Source: DASQPA01 sp035644215 (GTDB lineage: Bacteria; Acidobacteriota; Thermoanaerobaculia; Multivoradales; UBA5704). Taken from it: a DNA stretch of 27,239 nt. The notes under the pieces are model-generated. The model had not been told where the DNA came from. It made no database searches and was given only the letters and a program-made list of their open reading frames with translations. The DNA is taken from contig DASQPA010000359.1 in the NCBI GenBank assembly GCA_035644215.1, forward strand, positions 1-27,239, given 5' to 3'. A program made the position numbers and the translations under genes. Shown here piece after piece: positions 7,400 to 15,676 of this stretch (position 1 is its first letter; the number at the start of each line of letters is the position of its first letter).

Positions 7400-8656
7400 A
7401 TGAAGGGCCTACCCCGGAGCCGACCTATGAGCCAGCCGATCTGGACACCGAAGGACAGCCGGCGCGCCGTGCACGCCGTCGAGGACCTCCCCCGCAAGGA
7501 GCGGGAGGAGACGGGGGAGGCGGGGAGAGACCAGGCCTACACCATGGAGGCGATGAGCGCTCTCGCCGGCGGTATCGCCCATGTCTTCAACAACCTCCTG
7601 ACCGCCATCGGCTTCGAGACCGAGCTGGCGCTCTCCCGCCTGCCCGCCGAGGACCCGGCGCGCAAGCACCTGCGCGAGATCGAGAAGGTCGGAGAGCGGG
7701 CTGCCGAAGTGGCACGCCAGCTCCTCGCCTTTTCCGGCAGCCAGGTCCTCCATCCCCGGTCCATGCAGCTCAACAACCTGCTCCGCGAGATGACCGAGGG
7801 CCTGCGCCGTCAGCTCGGGGACAGCATCCAGATCGACACCGACCTCGATCCCAACCTCGATCCGGTCCAGGTCGACCCGGAGCAGATCGAGCAGGTGGTG
7901 ATGAACCTCGCCTCGAACGCCCGCGACGTCATGCCCGAGGGGGGCCGTTTCACCCTGCGGACCACCAACGTCGAGCTCGCCGCGGGCGACCTGGTCCATT
8001 CCTGGCGCACGACGCCCGGCCGCTATGTCCTCCTGGAGGTGAAAGACACCGGACCGGGGATGAAGGAAGAGGTGCGGCGGCGGATCTTCGAGCCCTTCTT
8101 CACCACCAAGCGCGGCTCCGAGGCGGCCGGCCTGGGCCTGTCGACGGTCTACGGCATCGTCAACCAGAGCGGCGGCCAGATCCTCGCCGAGAGCGAGCCC
8201 GGGAAGGGCTCGACCTTCCTCCTCTACCTCCCGGTGCCGGGGGGGAGCACCGCGGGCCGGACCACGGAGGAGGAGGTGGCGCCCTGGGAGACCATCCTCC
8301 TCGTCGAGGACGAGGAGAACGTGAGGAAGCCCCAGGCGGAGATCCTGGCCGCCCGCGGCTACCAGGTGCTGGAGGCGGCCGACGCCGCCCAGGCCCTGAC
8401 CTTGAGCCGGCGCCACAAGGGGCCGATCCACCTCATGGTGACCGACATTCTGATGAACGGCATGAGCGGCGTCGAGCTGGCCGAGCGGCTGGCCTTCGAG
8501 CGGCCGGAGATGAAGGTGCTCTTCGCCTCCGGCTACCCGGCCGGCCTGGCCGAGCGTCCCAGCCTGGCCCAGGGCGACGCGCCCCTCTTGAAGAAACCCT
8601 TCACCGGCCGCGCCCTGGTCGCCAAGGTGCGCGAAGTCCTGGAGAGCGGGGACTGA
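7400..8656 (+). CDS. Sensorless hybrid histidine kinase with C-terminal receiver (first of a pair)
   Basis: A soluble two-component hybrid of 418 residues. A 50-residue N-terminal tail without a sensor domain leads to the HisKA H-box LAGGIAHVFNNLLTAI (His61). The ATPase domain has an N-box (VVMNLASNARDVM), G1 (VKDTGPGM), F-box (IFEPFFTT) and G2 (GLGLSTVYGIV). The receiver from about residue 296 has VEDEE, phospho-acceptor Asp near 349 (VTDILMNGMSG) and KKPF near 397. In the related AHDFNN-type kinases the residue after the His is acidic; here it is Val. With no sensor of its own, it may be driven by a partner protein. It is 9 nt from its paralogue downstream. An alternative start is ATG 7427, which has better Shine-Dalgarno spacing. 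Confidence 0.9.
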   Translation: MKGLPRSRPMSQPIWTPKDSRRAVHAVEDLPRKEREETGEAGRDQAYTMEAMSALAGGIAHVFNNLLTAIGFETELALSRLPAEDPARKHLREIEKVGERAAEVARQLLAFSGSQVLHPRSMQLNNLLREMTEGLRRQLGDSIQIDTDLDPNLDPVQVDPEQIEQVVMNLASNARDVMPEGGRFTLRTTNVELAAGDLVHSWRTTPGRYVLLEVKDTGPGMKEEVRRRIFEPFFTTKRGSEAAGLGLSTVYGIVNQSGGQILAESEPGKGSTFLLYLPVPGGSTAGRTTEEEVAPWETILLVEDEENVRKPQAEILAARGYQVLEAADAAQALTLSRRHKGPIHLMVTDILMNGMSGVELAERLAFERPEMKVLFASGYPAGLAERPSLAQGDAPLLKKPFTGRALVAKVREVLESGD

Positions 8657-8664
8657 CACCCGGC

Positions 8665-9873
8665 TTGGCGACCGAGGAGTGGGACGCGGCGAGCGCCCGG
8701 GCGCGGGTGGCGGAGCTCGAAGAGGAGCTCGCCCTCGCCCGCCGTGCGTTGCGGGTGAGCGAGGAGCGGCTGCGTGACCTCTCCGAGGCGCAGGTGGTGG
8801 GCCGCCTGGCCGGCGGCGTGGCGCATTCCTTCAACAACCTGCTCACCGCCGTGGCGTTCGACACCGAGCTGGCGCTCTCCCGCCTGCCCGTGGGCGACCC
8901 CATCCGCAAGCATCTGGAGGCGGTCGAGTCCGCCGTAGGGCGCGGCGGCACCCTGGTGCGCCAGCTGCTCGCCTTCGGGCGGCACCGCAATCCCCGGCCG
9001 CGGGCGCTCGATTTGAACCGCATGCTCGGCGAGGTGGGCGAGAGCCTGCGCCAGCTCCTGGGCGAGCGGGTCGACCTGGTTCTCGACCTCACTCCCGGCC
9101 TGCCGCCGCTCTCCGTCGACCCGCTGCAGATGGAGCAGGTCCTCCTCACCCTGGCCGCCAACGCCTGGGAGGCGATGCCGGGAGGCGGCCGGCTGCGGCT
9201 CGGCACCTCTCCCGGGCGCCCGCCCGAGCGGCGGGTCGAGCTCACCGTCGAGGACACCGGCCGCGGCATGGACGAGGTGACCCTGGCCCACCTCTTCGAT
9301 CCGCTGTGGAGCGCCCGGGACGAGGGCGGGGTGGGCCTGAGCCTCGCCTGGACCCGCGAGGTGATCGAGCCGGCCGGCGGCAGGATCGAGGTCGAGAGCC
9401 GGCCGGGCCAGGGGACGACCTTCCGCCTCTTCCTCCCCACGGTCGAGCCGGTGGTGGTCGCCGGCGAGGCGCCGGGCGCCGCTCCCCCTCCCCACTGGGG
9501 GGCGGAGACCATCCTCCTCGTCGAGGACGAGGGCGAGCTGCGCCGGCCGCTGGCGGAGATCCTGGAGGACCGCGGCTACCTGGTGCTCGCGGCGGCCGGG
9601 GGCGACGAGGCGCTCGCCCTGGCCGCCCGCCACGACGGGCCGATCCACCTCCTGGTCACCGACGTGGTGATGCCCGGCATGAGCGGCCAGGAGCTCGCCC
9701 GGCTCCTCACCCCCGAGCGCCGGGAGATGAAGGTGATCTTCACCACCGGCTACCCGGAGGACGTGGTGGCCGAGGAGCAGCTGCTCGGCGACGGCCCCTA
9801 CCGCTTCCTCAAGAAGCCGTTCAGCAGCCAGGCCCTGATGCAGCTGATCCAGGAGGTGGTGCGGGAGGGGTGA
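8665..9873 (+). CDS. Sensorless hybrid histidine kinase with C-terminal receiver (second of a pair)
   Basis: A 402-residue paralogue of the preceding kinase with the same layout. A short coiled N-terminus (residues 11-40) precedes the H-box LAGGVAHSFNNLLTAV (His54). The ATPase N-box is VLLTLAANAWEAM, G1 is VEDTGRGM and G2 is GVGLSLAWTREV. The receiver from about residue 280 has VEDEG, Asp near 333 (VTDVVMPGMSG) and KKPF near 383. The residue after the phospho-accepting His is Ser instead of the usual Asp/Glu. A 28-nt identical block (7619-7646 and 8863-8890) shows tandem duplication. The start is TTG at 8665, 9 nt after the previous stop; GTG 8707 is an alternative. Translational coupling is likely. 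Whether the two form heterodimers is unknown. Confidence 0.88.
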   Translation: MATEEWDAASARARVAELEEELALARRALRVSEERLRDLSEAQVVGRLAGGVAHSFNNLLTAVAFDTELALSRLPVGDPIRKHLEAVESAVGRGGTLVRQLLAFGRHRNPRPRALDLNRMLGEVGESLRQLLGERVDLVLDLTPGLPPLSVDPLQMEQVLLTLAANAWEAMPGGGRLRLGTSPGRPPERRVELTVEDTGRGMDEVTLAHLFDPLWSARDEGGVGLSLAWTREVIEPAGGRIEVESRPGQGTTFRLFLPTVEPVVVAGEAPGAAPPPHWGAETILLVEDEGELRRPLAEILEDRGYLVLAAAGGDEALALAARHDGPIHLLVTDVVMPGMSGQELARLLTPERREMKVIFTTGYPEDVVAEEQLLGDGPYRFLKKPFSSQALMQLIQEVVREG

Positions 9874-9878
9874 ACCCG

Positions 9879-9919
9879 CGCAGGGCAGGCACAGGGGCTC
9901 GGCCCCTACCTGCCCTGCG
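9879..9919. terminator. Hairpin between convergent kinase and sugar-transferase genes
   Basis: An 11-bp perfect stem pairs CGCAGGGCAGG (9879-9889) with CCTGCCCTGCG (9909-9919), with an inner stem GGGGC/GCCCC (9894-9898, 9902-9906). It sits between two convergent stop codons (9873 and 9940), as expected for a shared terminator. No T-tract follows. Confidence 0.7.
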
Positions 9920-9937
9920 GCGGGGCGGGATTCAGCC

Positions 9938-11392
9938 CTACGAGGCCCCTCTTCCCGACAGCACCACGGGGATCGTCTTCAGCAGGATCTTCAGGTCGAG
10001 GAGCGGCGACCAGGAGTCGATGTATTCGAGGTCGAGCTGCATCCAGCGCTCGAAATCGACGTTGTTCCTGCCGCTGATCTGCCAGAGACAGGTCAAGCCC
10101 GGCTTCATCGCCAGGCGGCGGCGCTGCCAGCGCTGATAGTGGGCGACCTCCTCGGGGATGGGCGGCCGCGGCCCGACCAGGCTCATGTCGCCGCGCAGGA
10201 CGTTCCAGAGCTGGGGCAGCTCGTCGAGGCTGAACTTGCGCAGGAACCGCCCGAACCAGGTCACCCGGGGATCGCTCTTCAGCTTGAACACCGGGCCGTC
10301 CATCTCGTTCAGGTGCAGCAGGTCGCGGCGCTGGTCCTCGGCGCCCTCGACCATGGTCCTGAACTTGTAGAGGGTGAAGAAGCGGCCGTTCAGGCCGCAG
10401 CGGGTCTGGCGGAAGAGGATGTTGCCGCCCGAGGTCAGCTTGATCAGGAGGGCGATCGTCCCCACCGCGGGGATGGCGAGGAGCAGGATGAGCGCGGCGA
10501 GCGCCACGTCGAGAAACCGCTTGGCCATCAGCCGCAGCTGGCTCGTCGGGGTCGTCGCGAAGGAGAGGAGCGGCATGCCGTCCAGCTCTTCCAGCTCGAC
10601 CCGCGCCCGGGTGTGGGGGAAGAGGTTCATCGCGAAGCGGGTGCGGATGCCCTGCTCCTGGAGCGAGAGGAAGAGGTCCTCCAGGCGGTCGAGCTCGCGG
10701 CGGTGGACGGCGAAGATGACGTCGTCGACGACGTTGTTCTCGACGATCCGCGGGATGTCCTCGATCTCCCCGAGGATGGGGAAGGGAGCCGTCCAGGGCT
10801 CCCCGGGATCGCGGCCGTTCTCGATGAAGCCCAAGATGCGGTAGCCCCAGAAGCGGTGGCCGAAGATCGACTCGGCGATCTCCAGGGCCGTGGGGTTGGT
10901 GCCGACGATGAGCACCGTCCGATAGTTGAAGCCGTGCGCCCGGACGTAGCGCGAGGTCATCCGGATCGCGATCTTCTCGGTCAGCAGGAGCAGACAGGAG
11001 AGGACGGCGAAGAGGAAGACCCAGAAGCGGCTGATCCGGTCGTCGACCAGGAGGCGGTCGTCGAGCCGGCCGACGTAGAGGACGAGGGTGAAGAAGATGG
11101 CACCGGTCCCGCAGACCCGCACGATGGCCCAGGCCTCGTCGACGAGCGGCACCGTGCGGTGCGAGCGGTAGCGCCCGGAGAGGAGCAGCAGCGCCCCCCA
11201 GATCAGCAAGGCGAGGGGGAGGAGCGGCAGGTAGGCCCAGAACGGGTGGAGCGAGCTGGGGAAGGTACGGGGCGCGAGATAGGGCAGGACCGAGCTGCGC
11301 AGCGAGAACGAGAGTAAGAAAGCACCTGCCACGAGGGACAGGTCGAGTAAAAAGATCACGACCGCGAGGATTCGGGCTCGTTCTTTTAGCAT
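9938..11392 (-). CDS. Polyprenyl-phosphate sugar-1-phosphate transferase (WcaJ/EpsE-type)
   Basis: A 484-residue 'exopolysaccharide biosynthesis polyprenyl glycosylphosphotransferase'. It would transfer a sugar-1-phosphate from a nucleotide sugar to undecaprenyl phosphate, the first step of repeat-unit assembly. About four N-terminal membrane helices (within residues 7-140) are followed by a Rossmann-like domain starting TVLIVGTNPTALEIAESI (about 158). The catalytic bacterial sugar transferase domain starts at KRFLDV (about 288) and contains FRQTRCGLNGRFFTLYKFRT, KSDPRVTWFGRFLRKFSLDE, LPQLWNVLRGDMSLVGPRPP and KPGLTCLWQISGRN. All core motifs are intact. It lies downstream of the glycosyltransferase genes in the same orientation, after a repeat-filled gap with its own -10. 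Sugar specificity cannot be read. Confidence 0.95.
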   Translation of the reverse strand: MLKERARILAVVIFLLDLSLVAGAFLLSFSLRSSVLPYLAPRTFPSSLHPFWAYLPLLPLALLIWGALLLLSGRYRSHRTVPLVDEAWAIVRVCGTGAIFFTLVLYVGRLDDRLLVDDRISRFWVFLFAVLSCLLLLTEKIAIRMTSRYVRAHGFNYRTVLIVGTNPTALEIAESIFGHRFWGYRILGFIENGRDPGEPWTAPFPILGEIEDIPRIVENNVVDDVIFAVHRRELDRLEDLFLSLQEQGIRTRFAMNLFPHTRARVELEELDGMPLLSFATTPTSQLRLMAKRFLDVALAALILLLAIPAVGTIALLIKLTSGGNILFRQTRCGLNGRFFTLYKFRTMVEGAEDQRRDLLHLNEMDGPVFKLKSDPRVTWFGRFLRKFSLDELPQLWNVLRGDMSLVGPRPPIPEEVAHYQRWQRRRLAMKPGLTCLWQISGRNNVDFERWMQLDLEYIDSWSPLLDLKILLKTIPVVLSGRGAS

Positions 11393-11600
11393 GGAGTCGA
11401 GTTCATCCCGCCGGCACCCACCCTATGGCGAAGCGAGCCTATTCTAACGTATCGCATGAAGTTTTCGTCCATAAAGGTCGATTCTGACTTGCGTTACGCC
11501 CTCTCCCGCCAGCTTCCAAGGCCTTGGGCGAGGCCCGTGGGTATGTTCTAGAGGTATTTTACGGATGCAAAACTCTCGCCGTCACGGCCGGACGGCCCTC
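11393..11600. other. Leader region of the wcaJ-type gene
   Basis: No gene is supported. The stretch has a moderate-GC patch and a minus-strand -10 box at 11441-11446 that would give a leader of about 40 nt for the sugar transferase gene. It then merges into the 40-bp tandem repeats. Confidence 0.5.
11441..11446 (-). promoter_or_regulatory. -10 box TAGAAT for the wcaJ-type gene
   Basis: Minus-strand TAGAAT (plus ATTCTA) lies 48 nt before the ATG at 11392 in a moderate-GC patch. No consensus -35 is visible. Confidence 0.4.
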
Positions 11601-11760
11601 TGGGAGACAGCCCGTATCTGCGGACTCTGGGCCAAAGTCCCGGGAGATGGCCTGTATCTGCGGACTCTGGGCCAAAGTCTCGGGAGACGGCCTGTATCTG
11701 CGGACTCTGCGCCAGAGTCCCGGGAGATGGCCTGTATCTGTGGACTCTGCGCCCAAGCCC
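11601..11760. repeat. 40-bp tandem repeat, nearly four units, with hairpin potential
   Basis: Units at 11611-11650, 11651-11690 and 11691-11730 plus a partial unit at 11731-11760 differ by a few bases each; a degenerate half unit precedes them from 11601. Forty is not a multiple of three, so the array is not coding. Each unit can fold: in unit 3 GGACTCTG pairs with CAGAGTCC across a 3-nt loop, and units 1-2 keep GGACT/AGTCC. The array fills the gap between the GT4 gene and the sugar transferase gene, and 11761-11848 holds nothing I recognise. Confidence 0.92.
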
Positions 11761-11848
11761 TGAAGGCGGCAGCGGCCGGCCCTGTATTCGGGGGATGCGC
11801 ATTCGGGTGACGGATGTCCTGGACCTCCTCGCCGCATGAAGCTCTGAC

Positions 11849-12946
11849 CTACCGCCCGGCGAGCTGCCGGAAAAGCGCCGCGTATTGGTCGGCCACGCGA
11901 TCCCAGGAGTAGAGGCGGGCCGCCCGCTCGGCCATCTCGACACCCCTGGCGCGGGCGATCTCCCAGTGCTGGCGCACTTGCTCCAGGGCCTCGGTCAGAC
12001 TCGCCGGGACGGCGGCGCGGAAGTAGAGTCCTCCCTCCCCGGCCACCTCGCGGTTCTCCGGCGTGTCGTTGACCACGATGCAGTTGCCGTAGCCCATGGC
12101 CTCGACCAGGGCGGGATGGGTGCCCCCCACCTCGGTGGCGTGGACGTAGGCGAGGGCGTGGGAGAGGAGCTCGCGGTAGCCCTCGCCGTAGATCGGGCCA
12201 GGAAAGAGGATGCGCGGGTCGGCTCCCTGGGTGAAGGAGGCGATGAAGGCGGAGGCGTAGGGGGCGCCGCCGACCATGACCAGGGGCAGGTCGCCCCCCA
12301 CGTTGCGGTAGGCCGCGGCCACCCGGTGAGGGTTGTTCTCCGGCTCGAAACGACTGACGTAGAGGAAGAAGCCGCGACTCCGGAGCCCCAGCCGGTCGAG
12401 GACCCCGGTGGTCGCCGGCGGGCGGGGATCGACGCCATAGGCGATGGCGACCGAGGGGGCGCCGTAGCGCTCCAGGTAGTGCCGGCGGATGACTTCGGCG
12501 TCGGTGACCAGGGCGTCCGGCAGGACACAGGCGAGCCGCTCGGAGACCGCGTAGACGGCCCTCCCGAACGGTCCCCACTTGGCGCGCCGCTTCTCGATGC
12601 CGTCGACGTGCAGGGCGACGGGGATGCCCGCCGCCTGGAGCAGGGGGACGAAGAGGGCGTTGGCCGAGTTGACCACCAGCGCCGCGTCGTGCCCCCGGCC
12701 CTGGGCCGCCCAGCAGGAGAGGAAGGTGTGGACCGGGGTGTCCAGGTACTTGGTGGGGAGGGTCGGCAGGACCACCAGGTCGACCTCGCGGTAGCGGGTG
12801 AGGCCGCGCGGGGTCGAGTGCGAGCGGCAGTAGACGGTGACCTTGAAGCCGCGCGCCACCAGGCGGACCGCCAGCTCCTCCATGAGGGTCTCGTAGCCGC
12901 CATAGCGGGCGGGAATGCCGCGGCTGCCGAGGAGGGCGACGTTCAT
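11849..12946 (-). CDS. GT4-family glycosyltransferase with DUF1972-type N-terminus
   Basis: A 365-residue GT-B-fold glycosyltransferase. The N-terminal MNVALLGSRGIPARYGGYET is the signature of the DUF1972 group, which includes rhamnosyl- and related sugar transferases of polysaccharide clusters. The C-terminal half has the GT4 nucleotide-binding pattern FLYVSRFEPENNPHRV, then HATEVGGTHPALVEAMGYG with the two glutamates. It is predicted to act in the cytoplasm, adding a sugar to the lipid-linked repeat unit. The ATG at 12946 is chosen because family members start with this strand; a TTG 21 nt upstream would add seven Pro/Ser residues. The gap to the upstream GT2 stop (12964) is 17 nt, so the genes are co-transcribed. 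Confidence 0.93.
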   Translation of the reverse strand: MNVALLGSRGIPARYGGYETLMEELAVRLVARGFKVTVYCRSHSTPRGLTRYREVDLVVLPTLPTKYLDTPVHTFLSCWAAQGRGHDAALVVNSANALFVPLLQAAGIPVALHVDGIEKRRAKWGPFGRAVYAVSERLACVLPDALVTDAEVIRRHYLERYGAPSVAIAYGVDPRPPATTGVLDRLGLRSRGFFLYVSRFEPENNPHRVAAAYRNVGGDLPLVMVGGAPYASAFIASFTQGADPRILFPGPIYGEGYRELLSHALAYVHATEVGGTHPALVEAMGYGNCIVVNDTPENREVAGEGGLYFRAAVPASLTEALEQVRQHWEIARARGVEMAERAARLYSWDRVADQYAALFRQLAGR

Positions 12947-12963
12947 CGAAGGCGGAGAGGGTG

Positions 12964-13986
12964 TCAAAGCGGCACTCCCGCCTGCCGGAACCAGCGGTCG
13001 ATCTCCAGCGCCGGCACGGTCCGCCGGGCGAGGATCGCCCGGCGGCGGCGGCCGATCTCGCGCCGGTGCCGCCAGAGCCAGGTGTAGGCGGGGAGGGAGG
13101 TCCGCTCCCGCGCCAGCACGTAGCCCAGGGCCAGGAGGTCGCGCCAGAGGGTGGGGAGGAAGGTCCGCAGGAAGTTTCCTCCGGTCTGATGATAGAGGCG
13201 GAGGAGATAGCGGTTCTTGAGCGAATGATAGTTCACCGCGGCCGGCATGGCGCTCCGCCGCTCGGGCAGGTTGAAGCGGCGGTGCTCGCAGCGGGCCTCC
13301 GGAGCGTAGAGCACCTCCCAGCCGCGCTCGCGGAGGCGGAAGCAGAGCTCGGCGTCTTCTCTAAAGGAGTGGAAGAGGGGATCGAAGACCTCGCCGTCCA
13401 CCGCGGCGTCCAGAAGGGCGGCGCGGCGGAAGAGGGAGGCGGCGCCGGTCGCTCCGAACACCCGCTCGGGGACCGCCAGCTGGCCGTGGTCGACCTCGCC
13501 CGAGCCGCGGTCCAGGTGGCGCCAGTTGGCGGTGAGCCGCATGCCGCAGGCGTCGAGCCGGGGGAGGTCGCCGGCCGTGCCGGGTTCCGCCGGGCGGACC
13601 AGCCGGCCGGTCATTGCGCCGACCCGCGGCTCGGGATGGGCGGCGGCCAGGGCGAGCAGGCAGTCCAGGTAGTCAGGGGCCGGCCGGGCGTCGGCGTTGA
13701 GGGAGAGGACCCAGTCGGCGCCGGTGCGGGCCACCGCCTCGTTCATGCCGCCGGCGAAGCCGCGGTTCTCGGCGAGGGCCACGGCGGTGAAGGGGAGGCC
13801 GGCGGGGGCGTGCGCCCGGGCCACCTCCAGACTGCCGTCCTCGCTCGCGCAGTCGACCACCACCAGCTCCAGCGGGCGGTGTCGCCTGGATGCCATGGTG
13901 CCGACGGCGTCCAGGCAGCCCGGCAGGTCGGCGGCCGAGCCGTGGGTGACGATGCAGACGGCGACCGAGGCGAGGGAGTCGTTCAC
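12964..13986 (-). CDS. GT2-family glycosyltransferase (second of an overlapping pair)
   Basis: A 340-residue family 2 glycosyltransferase of the rhamnosyltransferase-like type. It starts VNDSLASVAVCIVTHGSAA, followed by LELVVVDCASEDGS, NRGFAGGMNEA, the metal-site segment LSLNADARPAPDYL and the acceptor-side acid FREDAELCFRLRERGWEV. The C-terminal region is basic and amphipathic (TWLWRHRREIGRRRRAIL), likely membrane-associated. The GTG at 13986 overlaps the upstream stop as GTGA, which fixes the start; the frame is open further upstream but only antisense-like Arg/Pro-rich sequence lies there. It is part of the glycan operon between another GT2 and the GT4 gene. Confidence 0.9.
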   Translation of the reverse strand: MNDSLASVAVCIVTHGSAADLPGCLDAVGTMASRRHRPLELVVVDCASEDGSLEVARAHAPAGLPFTAVALAENRGFAGGMNEAVARTGADWVLSLNADARPAPDYLDCLLALAAAHPEPRVGAMTGRLVRPAEPGTAGDLPRLDACGMRLTANWRHLDRGSGEVDHGQLAVPERVFGATGAASLFRRAALLDAAVDGEVFDPLFHSFREDAELCFRLRERGWEVLYAPEARCEHRRFNLPERRSAMPAAVNYHSLKNRYLLRLYHQTGGNFLRTFLPTLWRDLLALGYVLARERTSLPAYTWLWRHRREIGRRRRAILARRTVPALEIDRWFRQAGVPL

Positions 13987-14936
13987 CGGAAGCCTTCTCC
14001 GGTAGCCAGCCGGGCCGGCCGCCGCCAGCCGGTGAGCGCTCCGGCCAGGGCGGCGAGCAGACCGCGCCCTGCCTCGGCCCGGCTCGCCGCCCGCTGCGGA
14101 CAGCGCAGGGGGAGAAGAAGGAGCCGAAGGAGCAATCCCAGTGGGAGGAGGGCGCGGGCCGCCCCGGCCCAGGCCCGGCCGTGATGCTTGGCGAGGTAGC
14201 GGGTGAGGTTCCGGTCGTAGACCCAGAGGAAGGTGCCATAGCCGAGCCGCGGCACGCTGCTTCCCAGCCGGTGGCGGAAGCGGGCGGCGGGAGCGTAGCG
14301 GAGGACCTGTCCGGACGCCTTCAGGCGTTTTGCCAGGTCGACGTCCTCGAACCAGGCGGGGTAGAAGCCCGGATCGAAACCGGGCTCGCCGGGGAGCCTC
14401 GCCAGAGACTCCCGCCGCAAGGCGAGGGCAGCGGCGGCCGGCTGCTCGACCACGGTCCCAGCCGCCGGCTCCTCTATATAGGTCGGGGGACCGGGAAGGA
14501 GGAGGACCTGGGCCAGGCACGCCCAGGGGGTGGGGAGGTCGCGCAGCTGCCAGGCGAACTGCGGCTCACCCTCGAGGCCGGCCAGGCGGGGGGCGATGCC
14601 GGCGGCATCCGGATAGGCCGCGAAGGCGCGCAGGATCTCGTCGAGCGCCCCCGGCTCGGGCACTGCGTCCGGGTTGAGGATCAGGACGAGAGGTGCCCGC
14701 GCCACGGCGATCCCGGCGTTGGCCCCGCCGCCGAAGCCCAGGTTGCGGCGCCCCGGCGAGACCAGGCGCGCTCCTTCAGGCAAGGCGAGGGGACCTCGCG
14801 AGCCGTTGTCGACCACCACCAGCTCGAAACGCGGGTCCCGTGGCCAGGCGGCGGCCAACTCGACGAGGAGATCCTCAGCGTACCAGTGGACGACCACGCC
14901 GGAGAGGAGCGGCGGGGCGGGGGGCGGGGGGGGCAT
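13983..14936 (-). CDS. GT2-family glycosyltransferase with poly-Pro start
   Basis: A 317-residue family 2 glycosyltransferase. Key blocks are LLSGVVVHWYAEDLLVEL, FELVVVDNGSRG, NLGFGGGANAGIA, the metal-site LILNPDAVPEPG and WFEDVDLAKRLKASG. A hydrophobic segment near residue 270 (LLPLGLLLRLLLLPL) may bind the membrane. The first nine residues are MPPPPPAPP, coded by C-runs of 8, 6 and 4 bases directly after the ATG. The opposite strand is a strong G-quadruplex candidate. AGAGGA abuts the ATG. The gene starts 30 nt after the PIN toxin's stop and overlaps the next GT2 by 4 bp. Confidence 0.9.
   Translation of the reverse strand: MPPPPPAPPLLSGVVVHWYAEDLLVELAAAWPRDPRFELVVVDNGSRGPLALPEGARLVSPGRRNLGFGGGANAGIAVARAPLVLILNPDAVPEPGALDEILRAFAAYPDAAGIAPRLAGLEGEPQFAWQLRDLPTPWACLAQVLLLPGPPTYIEEPAAGTVVEQPAAAALALRRESLARLPGEPGFDPGFYPAWFEDVDLAKRLKASGQVLRYAPAARFRHRLGSSVPRLGYGTFLWVYDRNLTRYLAKHHGRAWAGAARALLPLGLLLRLLLLPLRCPQRAASRAEAGRGLLAALAGALTGWRRPARLATGEGFR
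14911..14933 (+). other. G-run cluster (possible G-quadruplex) at a GT2 start codon
   Basis: The plus strand has consecutive G-runs of 2, 4, 6 and 8 separated by single C residues, ending at the CAT that is the start codon complement. This meets the usual intramolecular G-quadruplex pattern with one-base loops. On the coding strand it is a slippage-prone C8 tract immediately after ATG. Confidence 0.7.
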
Positions 14937-14966
14937 TCCTCTGCGAGCTTTCGATCCAGCTTGGCC

Positions 14967-15377
14967 CTAACGATCGAGGAGGGCAAGAAGGCGGGCGGTC
15001 GAGTAGCAGTCCACGCCAAGGCCGACGAGGTCACGATCGTTCGACCACAGGGGGAGCGCGAGTTGGCGCGCGAGCGCCAAGGCGTGAGCGTCCTCGGGAT
15101 CCCGCTCCGCAAGATCGAGGAGAGCCTGATCGAGATGGCGATGATAGCCCTCCTGGAGATGGATCTGGAGCGGCAGGAGCTTCCACTGCATCTCGACCAA
15201 TTCGCCCGGGAGCCTGTATTTGGCGGCCATGTCGGGCAGATACTCGATCACTTCATCGGCATTGAACTTCGTGACGTGGACGGACAGCGCAAAATCCGTG
15301 AACACGCGAAGGGCGGCCTTGCCGACGACCGCCGAGAGCAGGACGTTGGCGTCAGCGACGATTTCTTCGATGGGCAC
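14967..15377 (-). CDS. PIN-domain toxin (VapC-like)
   Basis: A 136-residue PIN-domain protein, predicted to be a metal-dependent RNase toxin. The first strand IVADANVLLSAVVG gives Asp9, KFNADEVIEYLP supplies the second acid (Glu42 or Glu45), AERDPEDAHALALA supplies Asp96, and LPLWSNDRDL the last acids (Asp114/Asp116). The usual four-acid PIN site is therefore present. The start is placed at GTG 15377, 26 nt inside the antitoxin gene, because residues before it in this frame are not family-like. It is coupled to the upstream Phd-type antitoxin and inserted between glycosyltransferase genes. The target RNA is unknown. Confidence 0.85.
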   Translation of the reverse strand: MPIEEIVADANVLLSAVVGKAALRVFTDFALSVHVTKFNADEVIEYLPDMAAKYRLPGELVEMQWKLLPLQIHLQEGYHRHLDQALLDLAERDPEDAHALALARQLALPLWSNDRDLVGLGVDCYSTARLLALLDR

Positions 15378-15612
15378 GGAAGTCGCTGGCCACCCTATCC
15401 TCGGTGACTCCCTGCGCATCAAGGAGCCGAGAAAGGTGCCGTCCCAGAACCTCTGAGAGCTCACGGCGGAGATCGAGCGGCAGCCGGTCCGGATCTTCCA
15501 ACGGCACGTAGACACCGGAGACACGGCCATGCCGCGTCACCAACACGGGTTCGTCCCCGCCCAGGAGGGCGGCGCTATTGGCGCGAAGCTCTCGGATTCC
15601 AGCGATCTTCAC
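15352..15612 (-). CDS. Phd/YefM-type antitoxin
   Basis: An 86-residue antitoxin. The N-terminal half is a Phd/YefM DNA-binding domain (MKIAGIRELRANSAALLGGD, then EPVLVTRHGRVSGVYVPLED), and the basic C-terminal tail would wrap the PIN toxin encoded next. The GTG at 15612 has AAGGAG 7-8 nt upstream, which decides the start. The gene overlaps the toxin gene by 26 nt, typical of tight antitoxin-toxin coupling. It has its own promoter with a perfect -35 and a palindromic operator, both lying inside the 3' end of the upstream GT2 gene. Confidence 0.87.
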   Translation of the reverse strand: MKIAGIRELRANSAALLGGDEPVLVTRHGRVSGVYVPLEDPDRLPLDLRRELSEVLGRHLSRLLDAQGVTEDRVASDFRAHRRNRR

Positions 15613-15631
15613 CGTTCTGCTCCTTGTGGAT

Positions 15632-15676
15632 ACCCTACCGCGCTACGATTTTCGTGTCAACGCTTGTGTACACAAG
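15632..15676 (-). promoter_or_regulatory. phd-vapC promoter and CTTGTGTACACAAG operator
   Basis: On the minus strand, a consensus -35 TTGACA (15655-15660) and -10 TAGGGT (15632-15637) are spaced by 17 bp. Two bases beyond the -35 is the perfect 14-bp palindrome CTTGTGTACACAAG (15663-15676). Its TGTACA core is the known core of the YefM-YoeB operator of E. coli, which fits a Phd/YefM-family autorepressor. All of it except the outermost -10 bases overlaps the coding end of the upstream GT2 gene. Confidence 0.8.
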